DNA of 23,991 nt from an uncultured Clostridia bacterium (GTDB taxonomy: Bacteria > Bacillota > Clostridia > Oscillospirales > Oscillospiraceae), in contig CAMNHH010000011.1 in the NCBI GenBank assembly GCA_946539175.1, positions 1 through 23,991 on the forward strand, given 5' to 3'. A model generated the notes under the pieces. The model did not search any database. It saw only the letters and a program-made list of their open reading frames with translations, and was not told where the DNA came from. The translations under genes were made by a program, and so were the position numbers. Of the stretch, positions 15,430 through 22,735 are shown piece after piece (position 1 is the first letter of the stretch; every line of letters begins with the position of its first letter).

Positions 15430-17166
15430 ATGCCCAGCTCTCATTCCGGTTCTTCCCATTCCAGCTCTTCCCATTCCAGCTCTTCCCATTCCAGCTCCTC
15501 GCACTCCTCAAGTTCTTCCCATTCCAGCTCTTTTTCCTCCCATTCCTCCACCAGCCATTCCAGCAGCTGGGGCAGCTCCGGCTCCTCCGGCTCCGGCGGC
15601 TTCTGGGGCAGTTCCCGCAGCAGTCCCTCCCGGCACAGCGGCAGCAGCCGTTCCTCCTCCGCCTACCGCTCCAATTACGTCCGCAGCGGCTCCATGCGGG
15701 GCAGCGTGATCCAGCGCAGCCGCGTCAATCAGCCGGAGGGTTACGTAGCCCGGGAGCACTACAGCATCAATCCCATTCCCCACTACGGCGTCAAGCACAA
15801 CTATCTCTATTATCCGCTGAGCTGGACCGACGTAAAAACCGGCAAGGAGTACAAGAAGGGTTATTACGACGAGAACGGCCAGTACTACGAAACCGTGGTG
15901 TTTCGCCGGACCGACGGTGTTTACAAAAACGTGGTCTGCCAGTGCGAATACTGCGACACCATCAGCAAGATCGACTGGACTGAGGGCGGCCCACTGATCT
16001 GCCCCCAATGCGGCGGCACCATGAAGATCCTCTCCAATCTGGATGAATACACCCAGGACCCCATGTATCCAAAGGTCAAGGCCAAGGAGGACTACGTGGA
16101 CTATGCTGACGATGAGGGCGGCTATGACGACGGCGGCAGCTACAGTGAGATTACGCCAAGGATCTTCGTCCCGATCGCTGTGATCTTTCTGATTATCCTT
16201 GGTTTCATCGCCTTTGCCGCCAGCGAAAGCGGCTCCAGCCGGAACAATGACGGCGGCTACGATCCCGCGCACCCGGCCGAGGACGGATGGGTCTATTACG
16301 GCAACGGCACCTGGGTCCAGTACAAAAAGTGGGAGAACGGGCACTGGCAGCAGAACGACGGCTCCGGCAGCGAGGGCAATTCTTCCTACGGTGATCCTTC
16401 CTACAATCCGGACCGATTCGGAACGGAGATCTGGCTCCGGGATCTGGGACATCAGACTTATGCCATTTCCGACGAAGCAAACTATGACCGGGTCCTGGTC
16501 TGGGACGAGGGCGAGAGCAGCTATTACGACCAGGATTCCGAGCTCTGGGCCTGGTTCAATACAGAGGTGGACCCGCCCCTTTGGCAGTATTGGTACGAGC
16601 CCATCTCCCAGGACTACGGCGATTACGGCTGGATGGAGTACGAAGACGGTCTGTGGTACATCGAAGCAGACGAAGGTGAGTGGATCCAGGTGCCCGAGGA
16701 ATATGACACCGAGCCTCTCTGGCACATCGATATGACGGAGTATTCTGACGCTTCGCCGGAGGATTTGGACGAGGATCCGGCCGAGGACCTGCACATCGTT
16801 CCCATCCATGGGGACGATTCGTCGGAAAACCTCAGCAATCCCGAGATGTTCAACGAGATCATCTATCTGGAGCGCAGCGGGGATGGCAGTTATGTGATCA
16901 CCGGCAACCCGGAGCACGATCTGGAGCCCGTCTGGCAGGATGCGGAGCAGAGCTATTACGAAGCGGAAAGCGGCATGTGGCTCTGGTACAACACTGAGGT
17001 GGATCCACCGCTCTGGCAGTATTGGTACGAGCCCATCTCCGGGGACTTTGAGAACTTCGGCTGGATGGAGTACGAGGACGGCCAGTGGTACATTGAGATC
17101 GATTACGGCGATTGGATCCAACTGCCGGAGGAATACGACGCCACGCCTCTTTGGCACATTGAGTAA
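15430..17166 (+). CDS. Ser/His-rich, zinc-ribbon-like membrane protein with two aromatic repeats
   Basis: I do not recognise a family for this 578-residue protein. It reads in order as follows. Residues 1-80 are low-complexity Ser/His/Gly. A Tyr-rich region (about 100-165) includes KGYYDENGQYYETVVFRR. A zinc-ribbon-like pattern has cysteines at 170, 172 and 175 and CPQC at 191-194. An acidic stretch (205-240) leads to one membrane segment at 245-264, and DGWVYYGNGTWVQYKKWENG follows at 286-305. Two acidic, Trp/Tyr-rich repeats then fill 331-434 and 474-578. No signal peptide is seen. R244 before the membrane segment suggests the ribbon lies inside and the repeats outside. GGAGG 9 bases before the ATG supports the start, 68 bases after the related gene. 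An intrinsic terminator follows. Confidence 0.82.
   Translation: MPSSHSGSSHSSSSHSSSSHSSSSHSSSSSHSSSFSSHSSTSHSSSWGSSGSSGSGGFWGSSRSSPSRHSGSSRSSSAYRSNYVRSGSMRGSVIQRSRVNQPEGYVAREHYSINPIPHYGVKHNYLYYPLSWTDVKTGKEYKKGYYDENGQYYETVVFRRTDGVYKNVVCQCEYCDTISKIDWTEGGPLICPQCGGTMKILSNLDEYTQDPMYPKVKAKEDYVDYADDEGGYDDGGSYSEITPRIFVPIAVIFLIILGFIAFAASESGSSRNNDGGYDPAHPAEDGWVYYGNGTWVQYKKWENGHWQQNDGSGSEGNSSYGDPSYNPDRFGTEIWLRDLGHQTYAISDEANYDRVLVWDEGESSYYDQDSELWAWFNTEVDPPLWQYWYEPISQDYGDYGWMEYEDGLWYIEADEGEWIQVPEEYDTEPLWHIDMTEYSDASPEDLDEDPAEDLHIVPIHGDDSSENLSNPEMFNEIIYLERSGDGSYVITGNPEHDLEPVWQDAEQSYYEAESGMWLWYNTEVDPPLWQYWYEPISGDFENFGWMEYEDGQWYIEIDYGDWIQLPEEYDATPLWHIE
15451..15528 (+). repeat. 15-base in-frame tandem repeat coding for Ser/His-rich tract
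   Basis: The unit TCTTCCCATTCCAGC occurs three times in perfect tandem (15451-15495) and once more at 15514-15528 after a diverged stretch. Each unit adds five residues (SSHSS register), so slippage would change length without a frameshift. Confidence 0.9.
16420..16731 (+). repeat. Aromatic repeat unit, copy A
   Basis: Codes for residues 331-434. Its core (16573-16728) reads PPLWQYWYEPIS, then DYGDYGWMEYEDGLWYIE, GEWIQVPEEYD and EPLWHI. The 52-residue core is identical to copy B at 40 positions. Confidence 0.9.
16849..17163 (+). repeat. Aromatic repeat unit, copy B
   Basis: Codes for residues 474-578, ending at the C-terminus. The core (17005-17160) shares PPLWQYWYEPIS, GWMEYEDG, WYIE, PEEYD and PLWHI with copy A. 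The two copies also match upstream, with SYY and the shared NTEVD just before the core. Confidence 0.9.
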
Positions 17167-17196
17167 GAACTTCTCCTTCCTTTCATGACAAATGAA

Positions 17197-17241
17197 ACAG
17201 GGGCCGGGTTTCCCGTTTTGGGAAGTCCGGTCCCTGTTTTT
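17197..17241. terminator. Intrinsic terminator, probably bidirectional
   Basis: Arms ACAGGG/CCCTGT with further pairing through CCGG/CCGG and TTCCC/GGGAA close on a small GTTTT-type loop. A run of five T residues follows on the plus strand. It lies 30 bases after the plus-strand stop at 17166 and also downstream of the minus-strand gene ending at 17255. The minus-strand T-tract is shorter (TTTC), so it probably serves both convergent operons but works best for the plus strand. Confidence 0.88.
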
Positions 17242-17254
17242 CTGCTCTGACACG

Positions 17255-17422
17255 TCAGACCTTCAGTACGAAGAAGAGAACGGCGGCGGCGATCAGCGCC
17301 AGGCCCAGGAGCTTGAAAACAGCCTTTTTCACCTTCAAGCCCACCAGCAGCAGAATCACGGCCACCAGAGCGGTGGGCATACCGGCGGTGTAGGTTTTGA
17401 AGAGTTCGACGATTTTGTCCAT
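17255..17422 (-). CDS. Small membrane protein, 55 residues
   Basis: This short frame has no recognised family. It runs from ATG at 17422 to TGA at 17255 and encodes an amphipathic N-terminus (MDKIVELFKTYTAG). Two hydrophobic segments follow (about 15-30 and 36-53), separated by a basic KVKK turn. AAGGAAAAC lies just before the ATG. The basic turn suggests a hairpin with the loop inside. It is the last gene of the ssnA/ygfK run, 44 bases after a 51-residue membrane protein, and is followed by the shared terminator. Conservation beside ygfK in other genomes would confirm it as a real gene. Confidence 0.65.
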   Translation of the reverse strand: MDKIVELFKTYTAGMPTALVAVILLLVGLKVKKAVFKLLGLALIAAAVLFFVLKV

Positions 17423-17466
17423 GTTTGTTTTCCTTTCTGAATTTGCTTTTGGATGGATCCCCGGTT

Positions 17467-17622
17467 TCAGAGGCCCAGAAAGAAGGTCACGGTGGCCGCG
17501 ACGGAAAGGGCGATCCCGATATAGACCTGGGTTTTATTCCTGCTCCGGTTGCCGGAGGTCCAGATCACCATGGAGACCAGGGCCAGAACAATGGTCAGGG
17601 GATGAGCTGAGAAAAAGTTCAC
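17467..17622 (-). CDS. Small membrane protein, 51 residues, GTG start
   Basis: This short frame has no recognised family. It starts at a GTG that overlaps the ygfK stop by 4 bases (GTGA) and ends at TGA 17467. A strong AAGGAGG lies 7 bases before the GTG, inside the ygfK C-terminus, which argues for coupled translation. Two hydrophobic segments (about 7-22, HPLTIVLALVSMVIW, and 33-51, YIGIALSVAATVTFFLGL) flank a basic, hydrophilic turn containing NRSRNKTQ. Together with the following 55-residue protein it may be an accessory membrane component for the operon; this is inference from position only. Confidence 0.68.
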   Translation of the reverse strand: MNFFSAHPLTIVLALVSMVIWTSGNRSRNKTQVYIGIALSVAATVTFFLGL

Positions 17623-20603
17623 GGATTTTCCTCCTTTTGCTCCGGGTCGGCCCAGAGATACGCGTAACGATTCCGCACCGTCTCCACAAGCGTCCGGAAG
17701 TCCTCCGGCAAAGCCGACAGATCGCCGGGCGCGTGATCCCGGATCCCCTCAAAGAGCCGGGTTCGCAGCCCGCCGCCGGGCAGGAATACAAAGCCCTTGT
17801 TGTCGGAGTCCGCAAACTGCTCCGGGGTACGGAAGAGCGTCAGCTTGTCCTTGCAGGGCTCCGAGGCGTAGGGGCAGAAGGCGGTGCAGTTGCCGCATTC
17901 GTTGCAAAGCTCGTCCAGATGGAGGATCTGTATCCTGCCATCCGGCAGCTGAATGGCGGCGTTGGCCCGGTTGGGGCACACGTCCACGCAGTTTTCGCAG
18001 ACGGTATCGCAGCGCAGGCAGCGGGCCGGCTCCTGCTCCGCTGCCCCGGCGGCGGCCAGGACGCCCTTCCTCCGGGTGGCCTGCTCCAGCCCGGCCCGGG
18101 CCGCGGCGGGAATCTCATAGCTGTGCCTGCCGCCGATGACGGCCTCAGCAAATCTGGCAGCGTCGGCAATGCCCTCCACCACGGTGGCGGGACCCCGCAG
18201 GGCATCGCCACCGACGTAGACGTTCTCCAGATTGGTGCGGAAGGCAGGCCGTCCCCTGGCCCCCAGCTCTACGCCGGAGGCAGCAAAGATGGCAGGGTCC
18301 ACCTGCTCGCCCACAGCGGAGATCACCAGGTCGCAGTCGATCTCGCAATATTCTCCCGTAGGTACGGGGCTGCGGCGGCCTGAGGCATCCGGCTCACCCA
18401 GCCGCATCTTCTCACAGATCAGTCTGCCCTGTTCCTGCTTCACCGGAGCGGCCAGCTCCAGGAAGCGGACCCCGTCCGCCAGAGCCAGCTCCAGCTCCTG
18501 GGGGTCGGCAGGCATATAGCGCTTGGTGCGGCGATAGACCAGGGTTGCGCTCCTGGCGCCGCTGCGGAGGGCCAGCCGGGCAGCGTCCATGGCGGTATTT
18601 CCGCCGCCGATGACCGCCACGTGGCCCAGCGGCGATTGATCCGTCCCGGATTTCCGCGCCTTCATCCAGGCGATGACAGGCTTCACGTTCCCCTCCAGCT
18701 CCAGACGGCCCGCCTTCCAGGCGCCCACGGCGTAGAAGATATGGGTATAACCCATGGCCTTCAGCTCCGCCGCCGTGGGGGCGGGGGTATTGGTGCGGAT
18801 CTCCGCGCCGTAGGCGGCGATCAAGGCCGCGTCCCGATCAATGGCATCTTCTGAAATGCGGAAGCCGGGGATCACCTGGCGAACGATGCCGCCCAGCTTG
18901 TCCTCCCGCTCGAAGACCGTGCAGGCCACGCCTTCCCGGCTAAGGAAGAAGGCCGCTGCCATGCCGGTGGGACCGCCGCCCACGATGGCGACCCGCTTGC
19001 CGGGCACGGGCGCCGGCCTGCGGATGGAGTCCATCAGCGCCTCAAAGCCTCGTTCCGCTGCCAGCAGCTTCACGGCCCGGATGTGGACCGGATCGTCGTA
19101 GAAGGTCCGGGAGCACTTGCCCATACAGCGGTGGGCGCAGATGGTGCCGGTGATGAAGGGCAGGGGGTTCTTCTCGGTGATCAGCGCCAGGGCATCGTTG
19201 TACAGGCCCTTTTCGCAGAGCTCCATATATTCGGGAATATCCTGCTCGATGGGGCAGCCGCCCTGGCAGGGCGCCTGGAAGCAGTCGAACCAGGGCACAG
19301 GCTCCCGGGACTTCCGGCTGGGCAGGGGCTTGATCGGCTTGGTGTGGCGGGGGTCTCCGTGGCAGGCCGCGCTGAGCGCCTCTATGGCCTCGCTGTCCGT
19401 CCCCGCAAAGGGCCCGAAGGGCAGCTGCTCCGTCTTCTCACAGAGCTGGGCCAGCCGGTTATAGCCGCCGGGCTTGAGGATCGTAGTGGCCACGGTGATG
19501 GGCCAGATTCCGGCGGAGAAGAGCTTGTCGCAGTTGAAGTAATCGGCGCCGCCGGCGAAGGAGATCTTCATGCTGCCGCCGAACTCCCTGGAGATCCGGG
19601 CACACATCTCGATGGTGAGGGGGAAGAGGGCCCGGCCGGACATATACATCTCGTCGTTTGGCAGCTCGCCCCGGGTGGTGTCCACCGGGAAGGTATTGGA
19701 GAGCTTGAGGCCGAATTCCAGCCCCCGCTCCCCTGCCAGGGCCTTCAGCCGCCGGAACATGGGAACGGCGTCAGCCCATTGCAGGTCCTCGTTGAAGTGG
19801 TGCTCGTCGAAGACCACGTAGTCGTAGCCCATGGCGTCCAGGGTGTCCCGGGCGGTACGGTAGCCCAGGATGGTGGGATTGCACTTGACGAAGGTGTGCA
19901 GTCCCTTTTCCCGGATCAGATAGGAGGCGATGCGCTCAATCTCCTCCGGCGGACAGCCATGGAGGGTGGAAAGGGTGACGGAGCGGGACACCCGGGGGGA
20001 GATCCCGTCGATCCAGGCCTCATGCTCCGGCAGCAGCTGCTTCAGCACCCGCTTGCATTCCGCAAACTGGGCGGTGCCGGAGGCGTCCTTCATGGCCTCA
20101 ATGTAGCCGTCCACCTTGGGCCCCCGGATGCCCTCAAGGTCGTAGCCCACAGACATGTTGACGACGAAGCCATCGGGATCTCCCAGACCCCAGAGGCCGG
20201 AGAGGACCTTCAGCGCGCACCAGGCCTTGATGTATTCGTCCCGGGCCTGCTCCACGGTGAGCTCCGTGGACCATTCCTGGTTGTAGCCCTCGTCCTCCGC
20301 CAGGATGCAGGGACGGGGCACGCAGCGGGCCAGCTCCTCGCCGTCCATTTTCTGGACCGTCTTCACCTCGAAGAAGCGGGCGCCGGCCACATAGGACGCG
20401 ATGATATTCTGCGCCAGCTGGCTGTTGGGGCCGGCGGCGGGGCCGAAGGGAGTTTCGATCTTCTCCCCAAAAATGGGCAGCGTCTTCTTTGGATCCGCCT
20501 TGTAGAAGCGTCGGACCCCAAACACGGTTCCCTCCTGCCGGTATTCCGCCAGGAGCCAGCGCATCAGCCGGTCAAAGGGAATGGGGTACATTTTTTCAGA
20601 CAT
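17619..20603 (-). CDS. ygfK: YgfK, putative selenate reductase-type Fe-S flavoprotein
   Basis: This 994-residue protein matches YgfK end to end. The N-terminal half (about 1-420) resembles a dihydroorotate/dihydropyrimidine dehydrogenase barrel, with TPFGPAAGPNSQLAQN. A GltD-type Fe-S region has cysteines at 441, 446 and 450, then 489, 493 and 497. FAD and NAD(P) motifs follow (GGGPTGMAA at 542-550, GGGNTAMDAA at 666-675). The C-terminal ferredoxin-like part has CLRCDTVCENCVDVCP and CNECGNCTAFCP (cysteines at 900, 903, 906 and 910). E. coli YgfK was tied to selenate reduction, and its homologues occur with ssnA in bacterial purine and urate degradation clusters. The reaction remains uncertain. 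GGGAGGTG precedes the ATG. Its last codons contain the ribosome-binding site of the next small gene. Confidence 0.95.
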   Translation of the reverse strand: MSEKMYPIPFDRLMRWLLAEYRQEGTVFGVRRFYKADPKKTLPIFGEKIETPFGPAAGPNSQLAQNIIASYVAGARFFEVKTVQKMDGEELARCVPRPCILAEDEGYNQEWSTELTVEQARDEYIKAWCALKVLSGLWGLGDPDGFVVNMSVGYDLEGIRGPKVDGYIEAMKDASGTAQFAECKRVLKQLLPEHEAWIDGISPRVSRSVTLSTLHGCPPEEIERIASYLIREKGLHTFVKCNPTILGYRTARDTLDAMGYDYVVFDEHHFNEDLQWADAVPMFRRLKALAGERGLEFGLKLSNTFPVDTTRGELPNDEMYMSGRALFPLTIEMCARISREFGGSMKISFAGGADYFNCDKLFSAGIWPITVATTILKPGGYNRLAQLCEKTEQLPFGPFAGTDSEAIEALSAACHGDPRHTKPIKPLPSRKSREPVPWFDCFQAPCQGGCPIEQDIPEYMELCEKGLYNDALALITEKNPLPFITGTICAHRCMGKCSRTFYDDPVHIRAVKLLAAERGFEALMDSIRRPAPVPGKRVAIVGGGPTGMAAAFFLSREGVACTVFEREDKLGGIVRQVIPGFRISEDAIDRDAALIAAYGAEIRTNTPAPTAAELKAMGYTHIFYAVGAWKAGRLELEGNVKPVIAWMKARKSGTDQSPLGHVAVIGGGNTAMDAARLALRSGARSATLVYRRTKRYMPADPQELELALADGVRFLELAAPVKQEQGRLICEKMRLGEPDASGRRSPVPTGEYCEIDCDLVISAVGEQVDPAIFAASGVELGARGRPAFRTNLENVYVGGDALRGPATVVEGIADAARFAEAVIGGRHSYEIPAAARAGLEQATRRKGVLAAAGAAEQEPARCLRCDTVCENCVDVCPNRANAAIQLPDGRIQILHLDELCNECGNCTAFCPYASEPCKDKLTLFRTPEQFADSDNKGFVFLPGGGLRTRLFEGIRDHAPGDLSALPEDFRTLVETVRNRYAYLWADPEQKEENP

Positions 20604-20636
20604 TGGAACAGCACCTCCCGTTGCAAGCTTGTTTTC

Positions 20637-21158
20637 TCATCGATTGGGCCTGCTCACCAGCCAGCCGTGGAGCAGGATCATTTCCCCGACGGGGATGGCA
20701 AGCATCATCAGATAATACAGCGTCTGCTGCAGCTGGATTTGAAAATCGTTGGCGGAGGGCAGTGTGATCAGGCTGAACAGGGCCGGGATCCCGGCCAGAA
20801 TGGTGGAAGGGATCAGAACGCCCAGAAACATGGCCCGTCCCGCTTCCACCCGGCGGGCCACCAGCGCCGCGCCAAAGTAGCTGAGCAGCGGCGGCAAAAG
20901 GATGCCGATCTGGTAGGGCGCGCCAAAGATCCGAACCATGATCCAGGCCAGCATGCCGGAAATGGCGCTGCCGATCTGGGTCAGGGGATAGAGCATGCCC
21001 GTCAGCGGGATCAGCCGCACCTCCCAAAGCAGGGAAACGGAGCCGATCAGATAGGGCGGCAGCGACTGGAAGCACTGCAGAAAGGAAACGAGCAGAGACA
21101 GGCTGAGCAGGAAGAAAAGCGCGGTCCTGCAGAAGATCTCCTGCTGTTTTGTTTTCAT
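20637..21158 (-). CDS. Multi-pass membrane protein between ssnA and ygfK
   Basis: I do not recognise a family for this 173-residue, very hydrophobic protein. About six membrane segments are visible (roughly 9-30, 36-58, 62-79, 83-101, 109-133 and 146-168), with small basic loops such as ARRVEAGR after the fourth. There are no obvious charged catalytic residues and no Walker or cysteine motifs. It is too small for a typical purine permease but could be a transporter subunit or membrane anchor. I chose the ATG at 21158, which has GGTGAG 6 bases before it. A GTG at 21176 would overlap the ssnA stop as GTGA and add six residues. It is embedded in a catabolic operon, so co-function with SsnA and YgfK is likely. 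Confidence 0.78.
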   Translation of the reverse strand: MKTKQQEIFCRTALFFLLSLSLLVSFLQCFQSLPPYLIGSVSLLWEVRLIPLTGMLYPLTQIGSAISGMLAWIMVRIFGAPYQIGILLPPLLSYFGAALVARRVEAGRAMFLGVLIPSTILAGIPALFSLITLPSANDFQIQLQQTLYYLMMLAIPVGEMILLHGWLVSRPNR

Positions 21159-21172
21159 ATCGGTCTCACCAA

Positions 21173-22531
21173 TCACAGCTCCCCGTCAGGGCCGTAGGCG
21201 CAGTGGTTCAGATCCCCCCAAAGCCTTTGCGCAGCCTCCAGAATGTGGGCGTTCTCCGCCTCCTCGTCGACACCGATCAGCTCTCCGTCCCGCATCAGGA
21301 TCTTGCCTGCAGCGATGGTGGTGCGGCACTGACGGCCCGTCATGCCGAAGAGAATGTGGCCGTCAATGTTGGCGTCGGAGAAGGGGGTAAAGGGCTTATA
21401 GTCCATGACGATGACGTCCGCGGCGGCCCCGGGCTTCAAAACGCCCAGCTCGTCTGGGAAATACCGGGCGCCGATTTTCGCGTTGTTGCGGAAGAGCATG
21501 TCCGTGACCTCCTGCCAGCCCACGTTGGGCAGACAGGCGTTCTGCTTCTGGGCGATCAGAGCCACCTTGACGGACTCCAGCATGTCGTTGGTATAGGCGT
21601 CGGTGCCCAGACCCAGCAGGACCCCGGCCTTGGCCAGCTGCAGCACCGGGCAGGTGCCCACGGCGTTGCCCATGTTGGATTCGGGGTTGTTTACCACCAT
21701 GGTGCCGGTGCTTTGGATCAGCTCGATCTCGGCGGTGTTCACGTGGATGCAGTGGCCCAGCAGGGTTTTGGGCCCCAGGATACCGTGGTCGTGGAGCCGC
21801 TGAACGGGACGGCGGCCGTAATTCTGCAGGCTGTCGTATACGTCGTTCATGCCCTCGGAGACGTGGATATGATAGCCGGTGCGTCCGTTGTTGGCGGCGG
21901 TCATCCGGTCAAAGGTCCTGTCTGAAATGGTAAAGAGGGCGTGTCCGCCGAACATGGCAGCCAGCATGGGATCCTGCCGGGCTTCGCACTCGGTGATGAA
22001 ATCCGCGTTCTCCTGCACCGACTGCAGGGCCTTCTCCTCCCCGTCCCGGTCTGAGACCTCGTAGCAGAGGCAGGCCCGGAGGCCAAATCTTTTGGCGGAT
22101 TCCGCGATGGTGTGGAGGGTGCCGGGAATCTCCCCGAAGGAGGCGTGGTGATCAAATATCGTGGTGACGCCCTGCTTGATGCAGTCGATCATCAAGGCGT
22201 TGGCAGAGGCTCTGGTGCCCTCCATGCGGAGCCTGCGGTCAATGGCCCACCACTGACCGTCCAGGACCTCGTAGAAATTTGTGGCGTTGTAGCCCTTGAT
22301 AGACAGGCCCCGGGCCAGGGCGGAATAGATGTGGGTGTGGGCGTTGATGAAGGCGGGCATGATCACGCCGCCTTTGGCGTCGATGAACTCCGCCTGCGGA
22401 TATTTTGCCCGCAGCTCGGAGGTGGTTCCAATCTCCAGGATGCCGCGGCCCTCGATGGCCACCGCCCCGTCCCGGATATAGCCCCGGGCAGGGTCCCGGG
22501 TAATCAGTCTTCCGTTTGCCAACAGATACAC
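21173..22531 (-). CDS. ssnA: SsnA, putative aminohydrolase (amidohydrolase superfamily)
   Basis: This 452-residue protein matches SsnA, a metal-dependent hydrolase of the cytosine deaminase/chlorohydrolase class. Metal-ligand motifs are NAHTH (H65, H67), HIHVSEG (H223, E226), LLGHCIHV (H260, H263) and GLGTDAYTND (D311). FYEVLDGQWWAIDRRL is characteristic of the SsnA branch. These enzymes deaminate or hydrolyse ring compounds; SsnA is genetically linked to purine catabolism with YgfK and xanthine dehydrogenase-type enzymes, but its exact substrate is not settled. Translation starts at GTG 22531 after a strong AAAGGAGG, 7 bases away. It is the first gene of its operon, behind a promoter and a GC-rich leader of about 100 bases. 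Confidence 0.95.
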   Translation of the reverse strand: MYLLANGRLITRDPARGYIRDGAVAIEGRGILEIGTTSELRAKYPQAEFIDAKGGVIMPAFINAHTHIYSALARGLSIKGYNATNFYEVLDGQWWAIDRRLRMEGTRASANALMIDCIKQGVTTIFDHHASFGEIPGTLHTIAESAKRFGLRACLCYEVSDRDGEEKALQSVQENADFITECEARQDPMLAAMFGGHALFTISDRTFDRMTAANNGRTGYHIHVSEGMNDVYDSLQNYGRRPVQRLHDHGILGPKTLLGHCIHVNTAEIELIQSTGTMVVNNPESNMGNAVGTCPVLQLAKAGVLLGLGTDAYTNDMLESVKVALIAQKQNACLPNVGWQEVTDMLFRNNAKIGARYFPDELGVLKPGAAADVIVMDYKPFTPFSDANIDGHILFGMTGRQCRTTIAAGKILMRDGELIGVDEEAENAHILEAAQRLWGDLNHCAYGPDGEL

Positions 22532-22564
22532 AGAAATGCCTCCTTTCGGATGGTCCGGTGTTTT

Positions 22565-22588
22565 CGGGGCGGGCGCTTCCCTGCCCCG
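22565..22588 (-). other. GC-rich hairpin in the ssnA leader
   Basis: CGGGGC and GCCCCG form a perfect 6-bp stem around a 12-base loop in the untranslated leader. Neighbouring GC-rich sequence (to about 22615) can pair further. On the minus strand AAAA follows the stem, so it is not a terminator. I recognise no known riboswitch. Confidence 0.45.
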
Positions 22589-22638
22589 GCGCCGCGCCGC
22601 CGGCCGAGCGCAGCGGTTTCTGATTCCATCCTACTTGT

Positions 22639-22667
22639 ATCATACCGGATTTTTCCCGGAATGTCCA
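22639..22667 (-). promoter_or_regulatory. Promoter of the ssnA/ygfK operon
   Basis: On the minus strand TGGACA (22662-22667) lies 17 bases from TATGAT (22639-22644). About 100 bases separate it from the ssnA GTG, leaving room for leader control. Confidence 0.75.
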
Positions 22668-22735
22668 GATAAAACTTTCCGATTTTTCCGGCTGTCAGCG
22701 CTCTTGCTCTGTTTCCCTGTCCGAAGCGTCCGATC

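Noticed and set aside
15440..15560. Possible CRISPR-like repeat array
   Set aside because: Units are 15 bases, directly adjacent without unique spacers, and in frame with a Ser/His-rich coding tract.
15508..17253. A 581-codon minus-strand frame opposite the repeat protein
   Set aside because: The plus strand has GGAGG, a membrane segment, diverged but conserved protein repeats and a terminator right after its stop. The minus frame would run through that terminator.
19083..21197. A 704-codon plus-strand frame opposite ygfK and the membrane gene
   Set aside because: Shadow of ygfK, whose Fe-S and FAD motifs are unambiguous.
22565..22615. Terminator before ssnA
   Set aside because: The GC-rich stem has no T-tract on either strand and lies downstream of the ssnA promoter within the leader.
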